A stretch of DNA of 64,000 bases from the NCBI GenBank assembly GCA_034522175.1, contig JAXHLQ010000001.1:3286001-3350000 (forward strand), in the 5' to 3' direction. Shown here piece by piece: positions 9,264-18,056 of the stretch. Position 1 is the first letter of the stretch; the number at the start of each line of letters is the position of its first letter. This DNA is from JAIPDZ01 sp034522175 (lineage in GTDB: Bacteria > Desulfobacterota > DSM-4660 > Desulfatiglandales > Desulfatiglandaceae). Both the position numbers and the translations under genes were made by a program. The notes under the pieces were generated by a model that saw nothing but the letters and a program-made list of their open reading frames with translations, was not told the DNA's origin and searched no databases.

Positions 9264-9817
9264 GTTCGGCTTCGCCCTATGTGCTGATCGGTGGGACTCA
9301 CTCCGCCAAGCATATACTGGTTCAGATGCGTGGGTATACGCTCATTGAATTGATTGTGGTGGTGGCTCTGATCGGAATGATGCTGGGTGTGTCTACCCCC
9401 AAGATTCGAGATGCCCTTTTCACGGATCCCTTGAAGGGAACCGCGCGCAAGATGGTGGGGTTGATCCATGAGGCGAGAAATGAATCCATTCGAATGCACG
9501 AAGCCCATACCCTGTACATGGATATGGGGTCCAACCGGTTCTGGATGGATCGCGCCGCCATGAATGATGAAGAGATGAACATGGCCCGCAAGAATGGCCA
9601 TGCCTTGTCCGATGGTGTCGAGATACAGGACGTCTGGCTGGCGAGCAAAGGAAAAAAGTCGGCGGGTGAGACCCAAATCTGCTTAAATGAAAAGGGGTAC
9701 ATTCAGCCCTCGGCCATTCATTTGAGTTGTGAGGATGGGCGGCAGTGGACACTTGTGCTCTCGCCTTTCCTCGGGAAGGTCAAGATTCTGGAAAAATATG
9801 TGGATTTCGTGCCGTAA
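9260..9817 (+). CDS. gspH: Minor pseudopilin GspH
   Basis: Minor pseudopilin of the type II secretion tip complex. The prepilin processing site is Gly|Tyr in MRG|YTLIELIVVVALIG, followed by a globular domain (about 140 residues) of GspH type. The ATG at 9260 overlaps the gspG stop (ATGA), suggesting coupled translation with a leader of about 24 residues. A second ATG at 9326 would give a very short MRG leader. Both are plausible; the overlap favours the first. Confidence 0.85.
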   Translation: MSSASPYVLIGGTHSAKHILVQMRGYTLIELIVVVALIGMMLGVSTPKIRDALFTDPLKGTARKMVGLIHEARNESIRMHEAHTLYMDMGSNRFWMDRAAMNDEEMNMARKNGHALSDGVEIQDVWLASKGKKSAGETQICLNEKGYIQPSAIHLSCEDGRQWTLVLSPFLGKVKILEKYVDFVP

Positions 9818-9855
9818 TCCTCGGTCTCCCTTTGTAAAAGAGAAATTGCGACAGG

Positions 9856-10263
9856 ATGGTTGTGATCAATTCTAAGCTTCAACCTTTTGACGGGTTTACG
9901 CTCCTTGAAGTGATGATCGCCGTGGCGGTCATCGCCATCGCCTTTGTGGCGGTTCTGGGGGCACAGTCCCGGGGCCTTTCCCTGACCGATGAATCCCGTT
10001 TCAATACCACTGCCGCGCTCCTGGCCCAGAGCAAGATGGCGGAAATTCAGGCGTCCGGGGTGAATACGACACTTTCCGGGTCGGGTGATTTCGGGGAAGC
10101 GTTTCCTGAATACGGCTGGGAATTATCGACGGAGCGCGTGACGTTTGAAGGGGTCGGGGACGCAGCTGACCGACTGAGGCAAATCGATCTCATGGTGACC
10201 TATGGTGAACGTTCCCGGTACCAGTACCATCTGAGGTTTTATGTATTGTCAAAGGGAGCTTAA
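9856..10263 (+). CDS. gspI: Minor pseudopilin GspI
   Basis: Minor pseudopilin that helps initiate the type II pseudopilus. A short basic leader ends in DG|FTLLEVMIAVAVIAIAF, with the conserved Glu at position +5. The family-typical segment TAALLAQSKMAEI follows. The 135-residue length is normal. It starts 38 bases after gspH and its 3' end is followed four bases later by the gspJ start. Confidence 0.9.
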   Translation: MVVINSKLQPFDGFTLLEVMIAVAVIAIAFVAVLGAQSRGLSLTDESRFNTTAALLAQSKMAEIQASGVNTTLSGSGDFGEAFPEYGWELSTERVTFEGVGDAADRLRQIDLMVTYGERSRYQYHLRFYVLSKGA

Positions 10264-10267
10264 GCAC

Positions 10268-10972
10268 ATGCGGTGGTCCCTCTCTTCCGATGAACATGGG
10301 TTTACCCTTTTTGAGATCCTCATCACGCTGTTCATCTTTTCGGTGGTGGCATCAACCATCCTCTACGCATATTCGGGTACGTTTCGAGTGGTCCGGGAGA
10401 CGGAAGCAGCGGCGGATGTCTATGATCAGGCCCGTATCGCATTGGAACGGATCTGTGAAGATCTCGAATCCACCTACATTCCTCAGGAGGAGACCCCCAC
10501 CGAAGGCGGGGAGGCGGCACCTGAAAAGCTGTTGTTTTTGGGTCAGGCCGCTGAAATCGGAGATGAGGCATTCGATACCCTTACGTTTTTATCATTCGCC
10601 CATATCGATTTTGAGAAAATGGCGTCCGTTTTGCAACCATCGGAGATTGTCTATTATGTGAAGCGGGACAACCATGAATCGCCCGCTGTGCTCTATCGAT
10701 CAGATACCCCCTTGGCTCAAGAAAAACCCATGGCCGGGACCGGCGGTTTTCCGCTCTGCGAGGGACTCTCCGCTGTTCTTTTCACCTATTATGACCGTCA
10801 GGGGGAGGTCTATGAGACCTGGGATGCCTCGGAGAAGGGACGAACAGAGAGGCTCCCTTCACGGGTGGGGGTGGTCCTTCGATTTGGTTCAGGTAGCGAT
10901 GAAAAAACCCCGCTTGTGTTTAAGACGAGCGTTTTTATCTCCGGCAGTGAAGAAGAGGAGCGTACCTCTTGA
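10268..10972 (+). CDS. gspJ: Minor pseudopilin GspJ
   Basis: Minor pseudopilin of the GspI-J-K tip. The start at 10268 follows AAAGGGAG at a suitable distance. The leader ends in HG|FTLFEILITLFIFSVV, with the +5 Glu present. The downstream domain includes the family-typical region in which a single-residue pattern DQARIALERICEDLE precedes the globular part. Length is 234 residues. An upstream in-frame ATG at 10241 lies inside gspI and lacks a ribosome site. Confidence 0.87.
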   Translation: MRWSLSSDEHGFTLFEILITLFIFSVVASTILYAYSGTFRVVRETEAAADVYDQARIALERICEDLESTYIPQEETPTEGGEAAPEKLLFLGQAAEIGDEAFDTLTFLSFAHIDFEKMASVLQPSEIVYYVKRDNHESPAVLYRSDTPLAQEKPMAGTGGFPLCEGLSAVLFTYYDRQGEVYETWDASEKGRTERLPSRVGVVLRFGSGSDEKTPLVFKTSVFISGSEEEERTS

Positions 10973-11955
10973 ACAGTCGAACGCGGCTCAGAGACAATGA
11001 TGGATTCGCCCTGATTCTCACGATCCTCATTGTTTCTCTGATTCTGGTCTTGACCCTCCAGTTCAGCAGATCCGTTCGCTGTGCCCTGTATTCGTCAGTC
11101 AACCTCAAAGACGGTATCCGGGTGGGGTATATGGCCCGCTCAGGGTTCAACTGTGCATTGGCGCTTCTTTCAGAAGATGCCGCTAACAACGCCCTTGACT
11201 CCCTTCTTGAACCATGGGCAAATGCCATGCGGCTTTCCGACTACTCGACCCGGATGTTTGATAATGGCCGGTTTGAGCTGGATATTGTGGATCTGTCCGG
11301 CAAAATTCAAATCAATCGGCTGATTGAAAAGGATGGCACCTTCAACGACGGACAAAGGGCCGTTCTGTTGAGGTTTCTAAGCTCGGCCCCTTTCGCCCTG
11401 GACGCGGATACGGCGGAAAATTTAGTGGACGCCATAAAAGACTGGATCGATCCGGACAGCGAACCGACCCGTTTTGGTGCGGAGACGAGTACCTATCAGG
11501 GGCTTGACCCACCTCGTATTTGCAAGAACGGCCCCCTTGAGGCCATGGGCGAACTCCTTTGGGTCAAGGGAATGACCCGAAAACTCCTTTACGGGACGGG
11601 CGAGCTCCCAGGGATATCCGATTATCTGACGGTCCACGGGGAAGGGCCGATTAACGTCAATACCGCTGATCCGCTCATACTGAAAAGTCTTTCCGAAGCA
11701 ATGGATGCGTCTCTGGTTGAAGCAATGGATGAGTATCGCAAAAATGAAAGCAATGATTTGAAAGACGAAAACTGGTACAAGAATGTATCGGGCATGGCCC
11801 ATATCACCATTGATCCGGCCCTGATTACCACAAAGAGCCACCATTTCAAGATTCGATCCACGGGTGTTTCAGGTACACTGAAAAAGGTGGTCCTCGGGAT
11901 CGTCAAACGGGAAGACAAAAAGTCTGTAAAAACGCTCGTCTGGAGAATCGAGTGA
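10969..11955 (+). CDS. gspK: Minor pseudopilin GspK
   Basis: Large minor pseudopilin that caps the tip of the pseudopilus. It starts with TTG overlapping the gspJ stop (TTGA). The N-terminus is DG|FALILTILIVSLILVLTLQF; like other GspK proteins it has no Glu at +5. The SAM-like alpha domain with the conserved DAIKDWIDPDSEPTRFGAE region (calcium-site neighbourhood) and the INVNTADPLILKSL segment are clear family marks. Length is 328 residues. Confidence 0.92.
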   Translation: MNSRTRLRDNDGFALILTILIVSLILVLTLQFSRSVRCALYSSVNLKDGIRVGYMARSGFNCALALLSEDAANNALDSLLEPWANAMRLSDYSTRMFDNGRFELDIVDLSGKIQINRLIEKDGTFNDGQRAVLLRFLSSAPFALDADTAENLVDAIKDWIDPDSEPTRFGAETSTYQGLDPPRICKNGPLEAMGELLWVKGMTRKLLYGTGELPGISDYLTVHGEGPINVNTADPLILKSLSEAMDASLVEAMDEYRKNESNDLKDENWYKNVSGMAHITIDPALITTKSHHFKIRSTGVSGTLKKVVLGIVKREDKKSVKTLVWRIE

Positions 11956-13451
11956 TGCCGGTACGGATAACAGGAATCGATATGGGTGAAGCGCATATCA
12001 CCGCTGTTCAGATCAAGGCCGGCTTGAACCGTTACGAGTTATCCTTTTGCACGAAAATTCTTCTGGAGAACGGGGATATCGGGGAAGGACTGGACCGGCT
12101 GAACAATTCCATGGACCTCAAGACCGAAAGGTGTTTTGTTTCCATTCCGCCATCACAGGTCGCTTTCAGAAACCTTGAAATGCCTTTTGAAGATGCCAAA
12201 AAGATCAGGCAGACCCTCCCCTATGAACTGGAAACCCTCCTTCCCTATCCCGTCGAGGAACTCATCACGGATTTTATCACCACGAGGCCCAATAGCGCCA
12301 AAGAAATCCTGTCCGCTTCCATTAAAACGGAAGCGGTCTCCCGCTATTTAAAGGCATTGGATGCCCACGCACTCGATCCTGAGTTGATCAGTGTCAGCGG
12401 TCTATCTATTATCCCGTGGCTTCTAAAACAGGGCGCGCCCGATCATTTTCTCCTGATGAATCTGGAGGAGAAAACGATGACGCTCTTTTTCTGCGGGGCG
12501 CGTCGTGTGGCCTTGATCCGATCACTCACCCTCAATGCGTCTCCCCTTACCGGTATCGATCCTGTGAACATGGCCGTGGATCAAAACCCTCAGAAAGATC
12601 TAACGGCGGGGGAAACCTGGATAGACGCGGTTTATTCCGAGGTTCACCATACGCTGCATGCCTGCAATTCCCATAAAAACCGCGTCCTCGATCCTGAACG
12701 GATTTATTTGACAGGTGCGCATGCTGTTCACTCTGAGACGGGTCCGCTCATTCGTGAGGCCTTTGGTTTGCCCGTTGCCTGGGTTGACATAAGCGAGGAC
12801 AAACGAATCAAACAGGGCAACCTGCAGGCTTGCGAATGGGTCCCGGGTGAAATGAACGCCGCCCTTGCACTGACCATGCTGGATCCGAAACGGGATCAGC
12901 ACCTCAACTTCAGGAGAGGTACATTTTCAAAAAGGCGTGGGAAGACCGGCGTCAAAAAAGGGGTGAAAAAGGGCATCATCTTCCTCTTGTTGCTCCTCGT
13001 TCTGCTCGGGGCGAACCGGGTGACGGATTACTACTTCCTGAAAAAAACTTATGAACAGTTAGATGCTGAACTCATGCACCTGTTTAAGGAGACGCTTCCC
13101 CAGGTCACCCGGATCGTAGATCCGGTTCAACAGTTGCGCGTGGCGGTCAAGCAATTGGAGAAAACACGGGTTAACGCGTCCCAAGGAAAATCCGGCAAGG
13201 TGACGCTGAATTTGCTCAAAGACATATCCGCGCGCATACCCGAACATCTAAATGTGAAGATCTCCCGTATGATCATTGACCCCGAAACCGTCAGACTCAG
13301 TGGTAAGACGGATACGTTCAACGCGGTAGACAGCCTGAAAAGTGAGTTGACGCCGTCAGCCTTTTTCTCCGAGGTGATCATCAGTTCGGCCAATATGGAC
13401 AAAAAGGATAATCGGGTGAAATTCGAACTGAAACTGAAACGGAATCTCTAA
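11955..13451 (+). CDS. gspL: Type II secretion protein GspL (PilM/PilN-like)
   Basis: Bitopic inner-membrane protein that recruits GspE. The N-terminal cytoplasmic part (about 1-330) has the actin-like PilM fold, starting with the phosphate-loop-like segment ITGIDMGEAHITAVQI. A single transmembrane helix at about 337-352 (IIFLLLLLVLLG) is followed by a PilN-like periplasmic ferredoxin-fold domain. The ATG at 11955 overlaps the gspK stop; a GTG three bases earlier is in the same frame. Length is about 498 residues, somewhat longer than enterobacterial GspL. Confidence 0.85.
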   Translation: MPVRITGIDMGEAHITAVQIKAGLNRYELSFCTKILLENGDIGEGLDRLNNSMDLKTERCFVSIPPSQVAFRNLEMPFEDAKKIRQTLPYELETLLPYPVEELITDFITTRPNSAKEILSASIKTEAVSRYLKALDAHALDPELISVSGLSIIPWLLKQGAPDHFLLMNLEEKTMTLFFCGARRVALIRSLTLNASPLTGIDPVNMAVDQNPQKDLTAGETWIDAVYSEVHHTLHACNSHKNRVLDPERIYLTGAHAVHSETGPLIREAFGLPVAWVDISEDKRIKQGNLQACEWVPGEMNAALALTMLDPKRDQHLNFRRGTFSKRRGKTGVKKGVKKGIIFLLLLLVLLGANRVTDYYFLKKTYEQLDAELMHLFKETLPQVTRIVDPVQQLRVAVKQLEKTRVNASQGKSGKVTLNLLKDISARIPEHLNVKISRMIIDPETVRLSGKTDTFNAVDSLKSELTPSAFFSEVIISSANMDKKDNRVKFELKLKRNL

Positions 13452-13463
13452 CCACGGATATCC

Positions 13464-13988
13464 ATGAAATTTCAAAGGAGAGAAAAGGTTCTTGTATCGC
13501 TGGCTGCCTGCGCCATCGGTGTCTTTCTGCTTCTTGAGTTCCTTGTTTTCCCTTTCATGGATAGAAGGGGGATGCTGATTCGAGGGGTTCGGGCAAAAAA
13601 AGCGGCATTGGAAGAGATGGCCGAATTGCGAGCGAGGTATCTCGCATGCAAGGAAGAGGCTCAGGGTATCAGCGAACGGATCCGCGGGCGGCCGGAAGCG
13701 TTTGCCCTTTTTTCTTTTCTTGAACAAGCAGCACGCAATTCCGGCATAAAGGACCACATTAAGTACATGCGACCTTCTGTTCAGGAAGGAAGCGGACCTT
13801 TTAGCGAATCGATAGTGGAAATGAAGCTGGATAACCTTACATTGCAGCAATTGGTGGCGTATGTATATGCTGTTGAATGGTGGAAAGACGTGGTGCGGAT
13901 TAAGCGGATGTCTATCAAGGACAGCAAGGGTACCCAGGGATATCTGGACGCCGTTATTCAGGTGATAACGTTCATCCCCGAGAAGTGA
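13464..13988 (+). CDS. gspM: Type II secretion protein GspM
   Basis: Small bitopic inner-membrane protein that pairs with GspL. The 174-residue product has a short cytoplasmic tail (KFQRREK), one membrane helix at about 9-30, a coiled-coil stretch (about 40-75) and a small periplasmic domain. It follows gspL by 12 bases. Sequence similarity within this family is weak, so the call rests largely on size, topology and operon position. Confidence 0.78.
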   Translation: MKFQRREKVLVSLAACAIGVFLLLEFLVFPFMDRRGMLIRGVRAKKAALEEMAELRARYLACKEEAQGISERIRGRPEAFALFSFLEQAARNSGIKDHIKYMRPSVQEGSGPFSESIVEMKLDNLTLQQLVAYVYAVEWWKDVVRIKRMSIKDSKGTQGYLDAVIQVITFIPEK

Positions 13989-14047
13989 TGTCCGCCGCGT
14001 GAAAATTAGAACAGATGTTGGTTTGGACCTTGTCAGTGGTGAAATAG

Positions 14048-14932
14048 ATGATCTGGAAAAACAGGAAATGGATTGGGTATGTGGTCTACGCTGTGTTGTT
14101 CACGGGGGTGATGCTTTATTACCGCTTCCCGGATGAGGCCTTTGGAAACTATTTGAAGGTCAAAGTAAACGAAGCAAACCCTGATGTCATCCTGAACTTC
14201 AAAGCGGTTTCACCTTCTTTTCCATTGGGTCTGCGTCTGAGCGATGTGCACGTTTACCAGAGGGAAACCGAGGCACCTGCGGTTTTCTCCGCCCGGCGGT
14301 TTGATGTCTCCCCCAAACTTGGCTCATTTCTCAGCAAAACCCCCGCGTTTCGGTTTGAAGGCCATTCCTATGGCGGGGGCATAAGGGGCTTATTTCAGTT
14401 TGATCGTATGGATATGTCGGGGCCATTTCATGTCACTGTTAACCTGGAAGACCTGCAGATTGAACAATACCCTCGGATTTATGGGTTCATTCATCGACAG
14501 ATCTCAGGACTTTTGAACGGGCGCGTGACATACCATTACACCGATGGCGGCTGGTATGAAGGCAATGGGACGGCGGATCTGAATGTCTCGGCGGGCGAAA
14601 TTGGGCTTCCGCAGCCCATTTTTGGACTGCGCACTCTGAAATTGGAACAGACCTCGCTCTCGGCGGTGCTTAAAGCGAAACAAATCCGGATTCAGCAGCT
14701 TGTTTTTGCGGGCCCTGTTGTCAAGGGGGGGCTCACGGGAGATGTTTTACTCCGCAACAATTTTTTTTCGAGCCGTCTCAATCTGAAAGGCACCCTCGAG
14801 CCTCGCAAGGATGGATTGAATCTCAAGGGTGGTTCCGGGCTGCTCCAAATGCTTGAATCGCATCTGAGCGGGCTGAAGCGCGGTTTTGTCATTCATGGTA
14901 CCTTTTCATCACCTGTGTTCAAATTCATTTGA
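14048..14932 (+). CDS. gspN: Type II secretion protein GspN
   Basis: GspN-family protein (294 residues) with one N-terminal membrane helix (about 8-25) and a beta-rich periplasmic domain typical of GspN/AsmA-like proteins. The segment SPSFPLGLRLSDVHV and the closing repeats of LNLKGxLEPRKDGLNLKG are family-like. GspN is dispensable in several well-studied systems but is regularly present in deltaproteobacterial operons. It follows gspM by 59 bases. Confidence 0.8.
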   Translation: MIWKNRKWIGYVVYAVLFTGVMLYYRFPDEAFGNYLKVKVNEANPDVILNFKAVSPSFPLGLRLSDVHVYQRETEAPAVFSARRFDVSPKLGSFLSKTPAFRFEGHSYGGGIRGLFQFDRMDMSGPFHVTVNLEDLQIEQYPRIYGFIHRQISGLLNGRVTYHYTDGGWYEGNGTADLNVSAGEIGLPQPIFGLRTLKLEQTSLSAVLKAKQIRIQQLVFAGPVVKGGLTGDVLLRNNFFSSRLNLKGTLEPRKDGLNLKGGSGLLQMLESHLSGLKRGFVIHGTFSSPVFKFI

Positions 14933-15813
14933 CCCTCATGACCCAAAAGACATATCAAATCCTATTGAATCTCCTTTTCCTTTCGGCGGCGATTTACCTT
15001 GGGGTGGACACCTTTTATCGTGTCCTCGCCGGCCGGATGAACCAGGAAACGGTTGTCACCCTTGCTGAGCCAAGCCGTTCACCGCCGATGAAAGGGCATT
15101 CCCCTGTGCGGGTGATGTTAGGCGATTTTCAAATCATCACGAAACGCAACATCTTTGGTTCCACGAATACACCTCAGGGAGAGAAGGAACCCCAAAGAGA
15201 AAACGTCAAAACGGTTGAGATCGAGTCCCTGGAACCCACATCCCTCGACATTGAACTTCTGGGCACGGTCAGCGATTTAAATGGGGACGGCTGGGCGGTC
15301 ATTGAGGATAACAAGGGAAAAAAACAGGGCCTTTACCGGGTGGGGGATCCGGTCAAAAATGCCAAAATCATCGCCATTTTTCGGGGGAAGGTCGTGCTGA
15401 GGGAAGACGGTAAGGACCAGATTCTGGAGATGGAAGAGATGGAACCCCCCGAAGGAGGTGGCACACCTTCATCTACGGATTCCGGGACGCATGGGGATGT
15501 CATCACCGTGGGACGATCGGATATCACAACCTCCCTTGGAAACATCAACAAGTTATTGACCCAGGTACGTATTCGGCCCCATGTCCGCAACGGGAAACCC
15601 GATGGATTCATCCTCAGCTACATCAGCAGTGATTCCATCTTTTCAAAGCTTGGGCTACAGCGGGGGGATGTGATCAAGCGATTGAACGGGCAACCCATCA
15701 AGACTCCCGAAGATGCGTTCTCCTTTTATAAGGCCTTGGAGTCTGGATCAACCCTTTCCCTGGACATTCTGAGAAAGGGTAAAGAGAAAACCATCGAATA
15801 TAACATCAGATAA
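14929..15813 (+). CDS. gspC: Type II secretion protein GspC with PDZ domain
   Basis: Bitopic protein that links the inner-membrane platform to the GspD secretin. It has one membrane helix at about 10-30, then a homology-region domain (FQIITKRNIFGS at about 64-75, followed by LDIELLGTVS), and a C-terminal PDZ domain (about 205-294: GFILSYISSDSIFSKLGLQRGDVIKRLNG). The TTG at 14929 overlaps the gspN stop (TTGA), and an ATG three codons later (14938) is an alternative. A PDZ domain in this position is standard for substrate-selecting GspC. Confidence 0.9.
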   Translation: MTLMTQKTYQILLNLLFLSAAIYLGVDTFYRVLAGRMNQETVVTLAEPSRSPPMKGHSPVRVMLGDFQIITKRNIFGSTNTPQGEKEPQRENVKTVEIESLEPTSLDIELLGTVSDLNGDGWAVIEDNKGKKQGLYRVGDPVKNAKIIAIFRGKVVLREDGKDQILEMEEMEPPEGGGTPSSTDSGTHGDVITVGRSDITTSLGNINKLLTQVRIRPHVRNGKPDGFILSYISSDSIFSKLGLQRGDVIKRLNGQPIKTPEDAFSFYKALESGSTLSLDILRKGKEKTIEYNIR

Positions 15814-15816
15814 GCG

Positions 15817-17409
15817 ATGTACACTGCCTTTTTCGGATTCAAAGAGAATCCATTCAATCTGACGCCGGATCCAAGGTATCTCTTCTTAAGCCGATATCAC
15901 CGGGAGGCCCTCGAACATCTCCTGTACGGCATCAATGAACGAAAAGGCTTCATTGCCATTACCGGAGGCATCGGCACCGGCAAGACCACCCTCTGCCGGG
16001 CCCTGCTGGATCATCTGGATCGCAATATCAAAAGCGCTTTGATTTTCAGTTCATTCATCTCAGATGAAGAGATCTTGAAAACCATCAATCATGAATTCGG
16101 TATTGAAATGAATTCGGGCGCATCCAGCAAAAAGGCGTATATCGACGCCCTCAATGCGTTCCTGCTGGAAAATTTCAGCAAAGGGGGAAATGCCCTTCTC
16201 TTGATTGATGAGGCCCAGAACCTTTCCCACCCGGTCCTCGAGCAGATTCGAATGCTCTCCAACTTGGAAACGGAAAAGGAGAAATTGCTTCAGGTTGTTC
16301 TCGTGGGCCAGTCTGAATTGAAAGGCTTTCTCGAAAGACCCTCCCTCCGACAACTCAATGAACGGATCACCGTCCGGTATAATCTGAAACCCTTGGATGA
16401 AACGGACCTTCGCGGATATGTGCAGCACAGACTCACCGTCGCCGGGGGTAAGGGGGATGTCGGTTTTTCAAACAGCGCCCTGAAAGCCGTTTATGCCTAT
16501 TCCCGAGGGAATCCCAGACGGATCAACGCCGTCTGCGACCGGGCCCTCCTCATTGCATTCACCGCAGAGAAACGACAGGTCTCCCGCCGGATGATCCGGG
16601 ACGCCATAAAAGATCTGACGGGGCGATCAGCGTCCCCCGGTGGTGCCAAGCGGCCCTTTAGATGGGTTGGATGGGCTACCGCGGTATTGCTCGTTATGAT
16701 CTTCGCGGCGGGTCTTCATGTGTGGATATCTGGAGGCGCTTCAAAAGGGATTTTTTCAAGGATAACAGGGCAGGAAGCACCCGCACCACCACCGGCCGCA
16801 ACAGCCGAAGCGTCTGCACCTGAGAACCCGGCGGACGACCTGTTTCTAAACGGGGATACGAGTCTCACGGGGTTGTTTCGGCTGTTTGAAAAAGTATCCG
16901 TCGATTCGCCCGATCCTGACAATGGCACGTACCTCGGGCTGGTGTCGTTTAACCTGTCCGCTGAGTATTTTGTCAAGCTCAAGCGACCCTTCAGGGTGGT
17001 GGCGGTTGGTTTTCCTTCAGCTCTGGGGTCGGGTCCGAGATACCTGCTCATCACGCGGACCACCTATGAGGCGGCCGTGGTCCTGGATAACGAGGGGCGT
17101 TCCCATGTGATGGATCGGTCGTTTATTCTTCGTCACTGGGGAGAGACGGTTTCCTTCGTCTATCCTCAACGTGACGCTTTCAAAACCCTTGTCGGGGGCA
17201 TGAAGGGTCGGGGGGTCCTGAAAATCCAACGAACACTCATGCAAATGGGATACATGGTCGAGCCGACGGGGCGGTATGACCGACAGACCTCGCAGGCGGT
17301 CACGCGGTTTCAGGAGGAATTTGGGCTGAATCCCGACGGCATTGTCGGTCCCCGAACCATGGCACTCTTGTTTCAAATGACGGATCCGGACGATGAGCAC
17401 CATTCATGA
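15817..17409 (+). CDS. gspA: ExeA/GspA-type AAA ATPase with peptidoglycan-binding domain
   Basis: Cytoplasmic ATPase with periplasmic peptidoglycan-binding tail, which in Aeromonas (ExeA) helps insert the secretin through the cell wall. Visible parts: Walker A GGIGTGKTT (about 49-57), Walker B ALLLIDEAQ (about 126-134), one membrane helix at about 285-305, a Pro/Ala-rich linker, and a C-terminal PG_binding_1 domain (about 466-525, ending GIVGPRTMALLF). Length is 530 residues. It starts three bases after gspC, and its 3' end overlaps the next gene by 17 bases, matching the ExeAB arrangement. Confidence 0.87.
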   Translation: MYTAFFGFKENPFNLTPDPRYLFLSRYHREALEHLLYGINERKGFIAITGGIGTGKTTLCRALLDHLDRNIKSALIFSSFISDEEILKTINHEFGIEMNSGASSKKAYIDALNAFLLENFSKGGNALLLIDEAQNLSHPVLEQIRMLSNLETEKEKLLQVVLVGQSELKGFLERPSLRQLNERITVRYNLKPLDETDLRGYVQHRLTVAGGKGDVGFSNSALKAVYAYSRGNPRRINAVCDRALLIAFTAEKRQVSRRMIRDAIKDLTGRSASPGGAKRPFRWVGWATAVLLVMIFAAGLHVWISGGASKGIFSRITGQEAPAPPPAATAEASAPENPADDLFLNGDTSLTGLFRLFEKVSVDSPDPDNGTYLGLVSFNLSAEYFVKLKRPFRVVAVGFPSALGSGPRYLLITRTTYEAAVVLDNEGRSHVMDRSFILRHWGETVSFVYPQRDAFKTLVGGMKGRGVLKIQRTLMQMGYMVEPTGRYDRQTSQAVTRFQEEFGLNPDGIVGPRTMALLFQMTDPDDEHHS

Positions 17410-18056
17410 AGCCCTGAAGAGAGCGCAAAAGGAGCGAGACGGGCGGTTGACACCCTATGGGCGGCTCATGTCATCCCGGGAGCGGGTCGCAGGGTTTACG
17501 CCGAAAGGATGGGGCTTCTGGGTTGTGGGCGCTTTGATGGTCGTTTTACTTGCTTTTGTGTTGTATTCGTGGTTGGATTTCACAGATCCATCGGAGACGG
17601 CCCATCGGCCGGTTGAGCAGAAACCTCCGTCCGCATCCCCTGAATCCGTCAAAGAAAAGCCAACCGCCCAGTCATTCGTCGAACAGGGGAGACGATATCA
17701 CAGGGAGGGACGGTTTCGAGAAGCGAGGCAGTGCTATGAAAAGGCGCTCAAGACCGATCCCGGGGATGCCCTTGCCACTGAACAATCTGGGGGTCATACA
17801 GCTTCGGGAACATCATCATGCGACTGCGAGAAGGCATTTTGAAAAAGCCATCCGTTTAAAGCCTGATTATGTGGATCCGTATTACAATCTGGCATGCCTT
17901 TTCGCCATCGAAAATCAACCCAAAGAGAGCCTCCAGTATCTAAAAAAGGCAGTCTCGCTTCATCCATCTGCCGGGACATGGGCATGTGAAGATTCGGATT
18001 TAAGGACATTAAAGGATTTGCCGGAATTTAAGAGGACGGTCGGGCTTGAGCCATGA
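17393..18056 (+). CDS. ExeB/GspB-like bitopic TPR protein (single-base frameshift)
   Basis: Probable partner of the GspA ATPase. The N-terminus MSTIHEALKRAQKER is the standard opening of GspB-type proteins, followed by a membrane helix (about 40-62), a Pro-rich linker and three tetratricopeptide repeats (QGRRYHREGRFREARQCYEKAL; LGVIQLREHHHATARRHFEKAI; LACLFAIENQPKESLQYLKKAV). The frame changes between the first and second repeat at about 17774-17780; removing one base joins GDALA to LNNLG. The total length is one base over a codon multiple. The TPR part is unlike enterobacterial GspB. Confidence 0.75.
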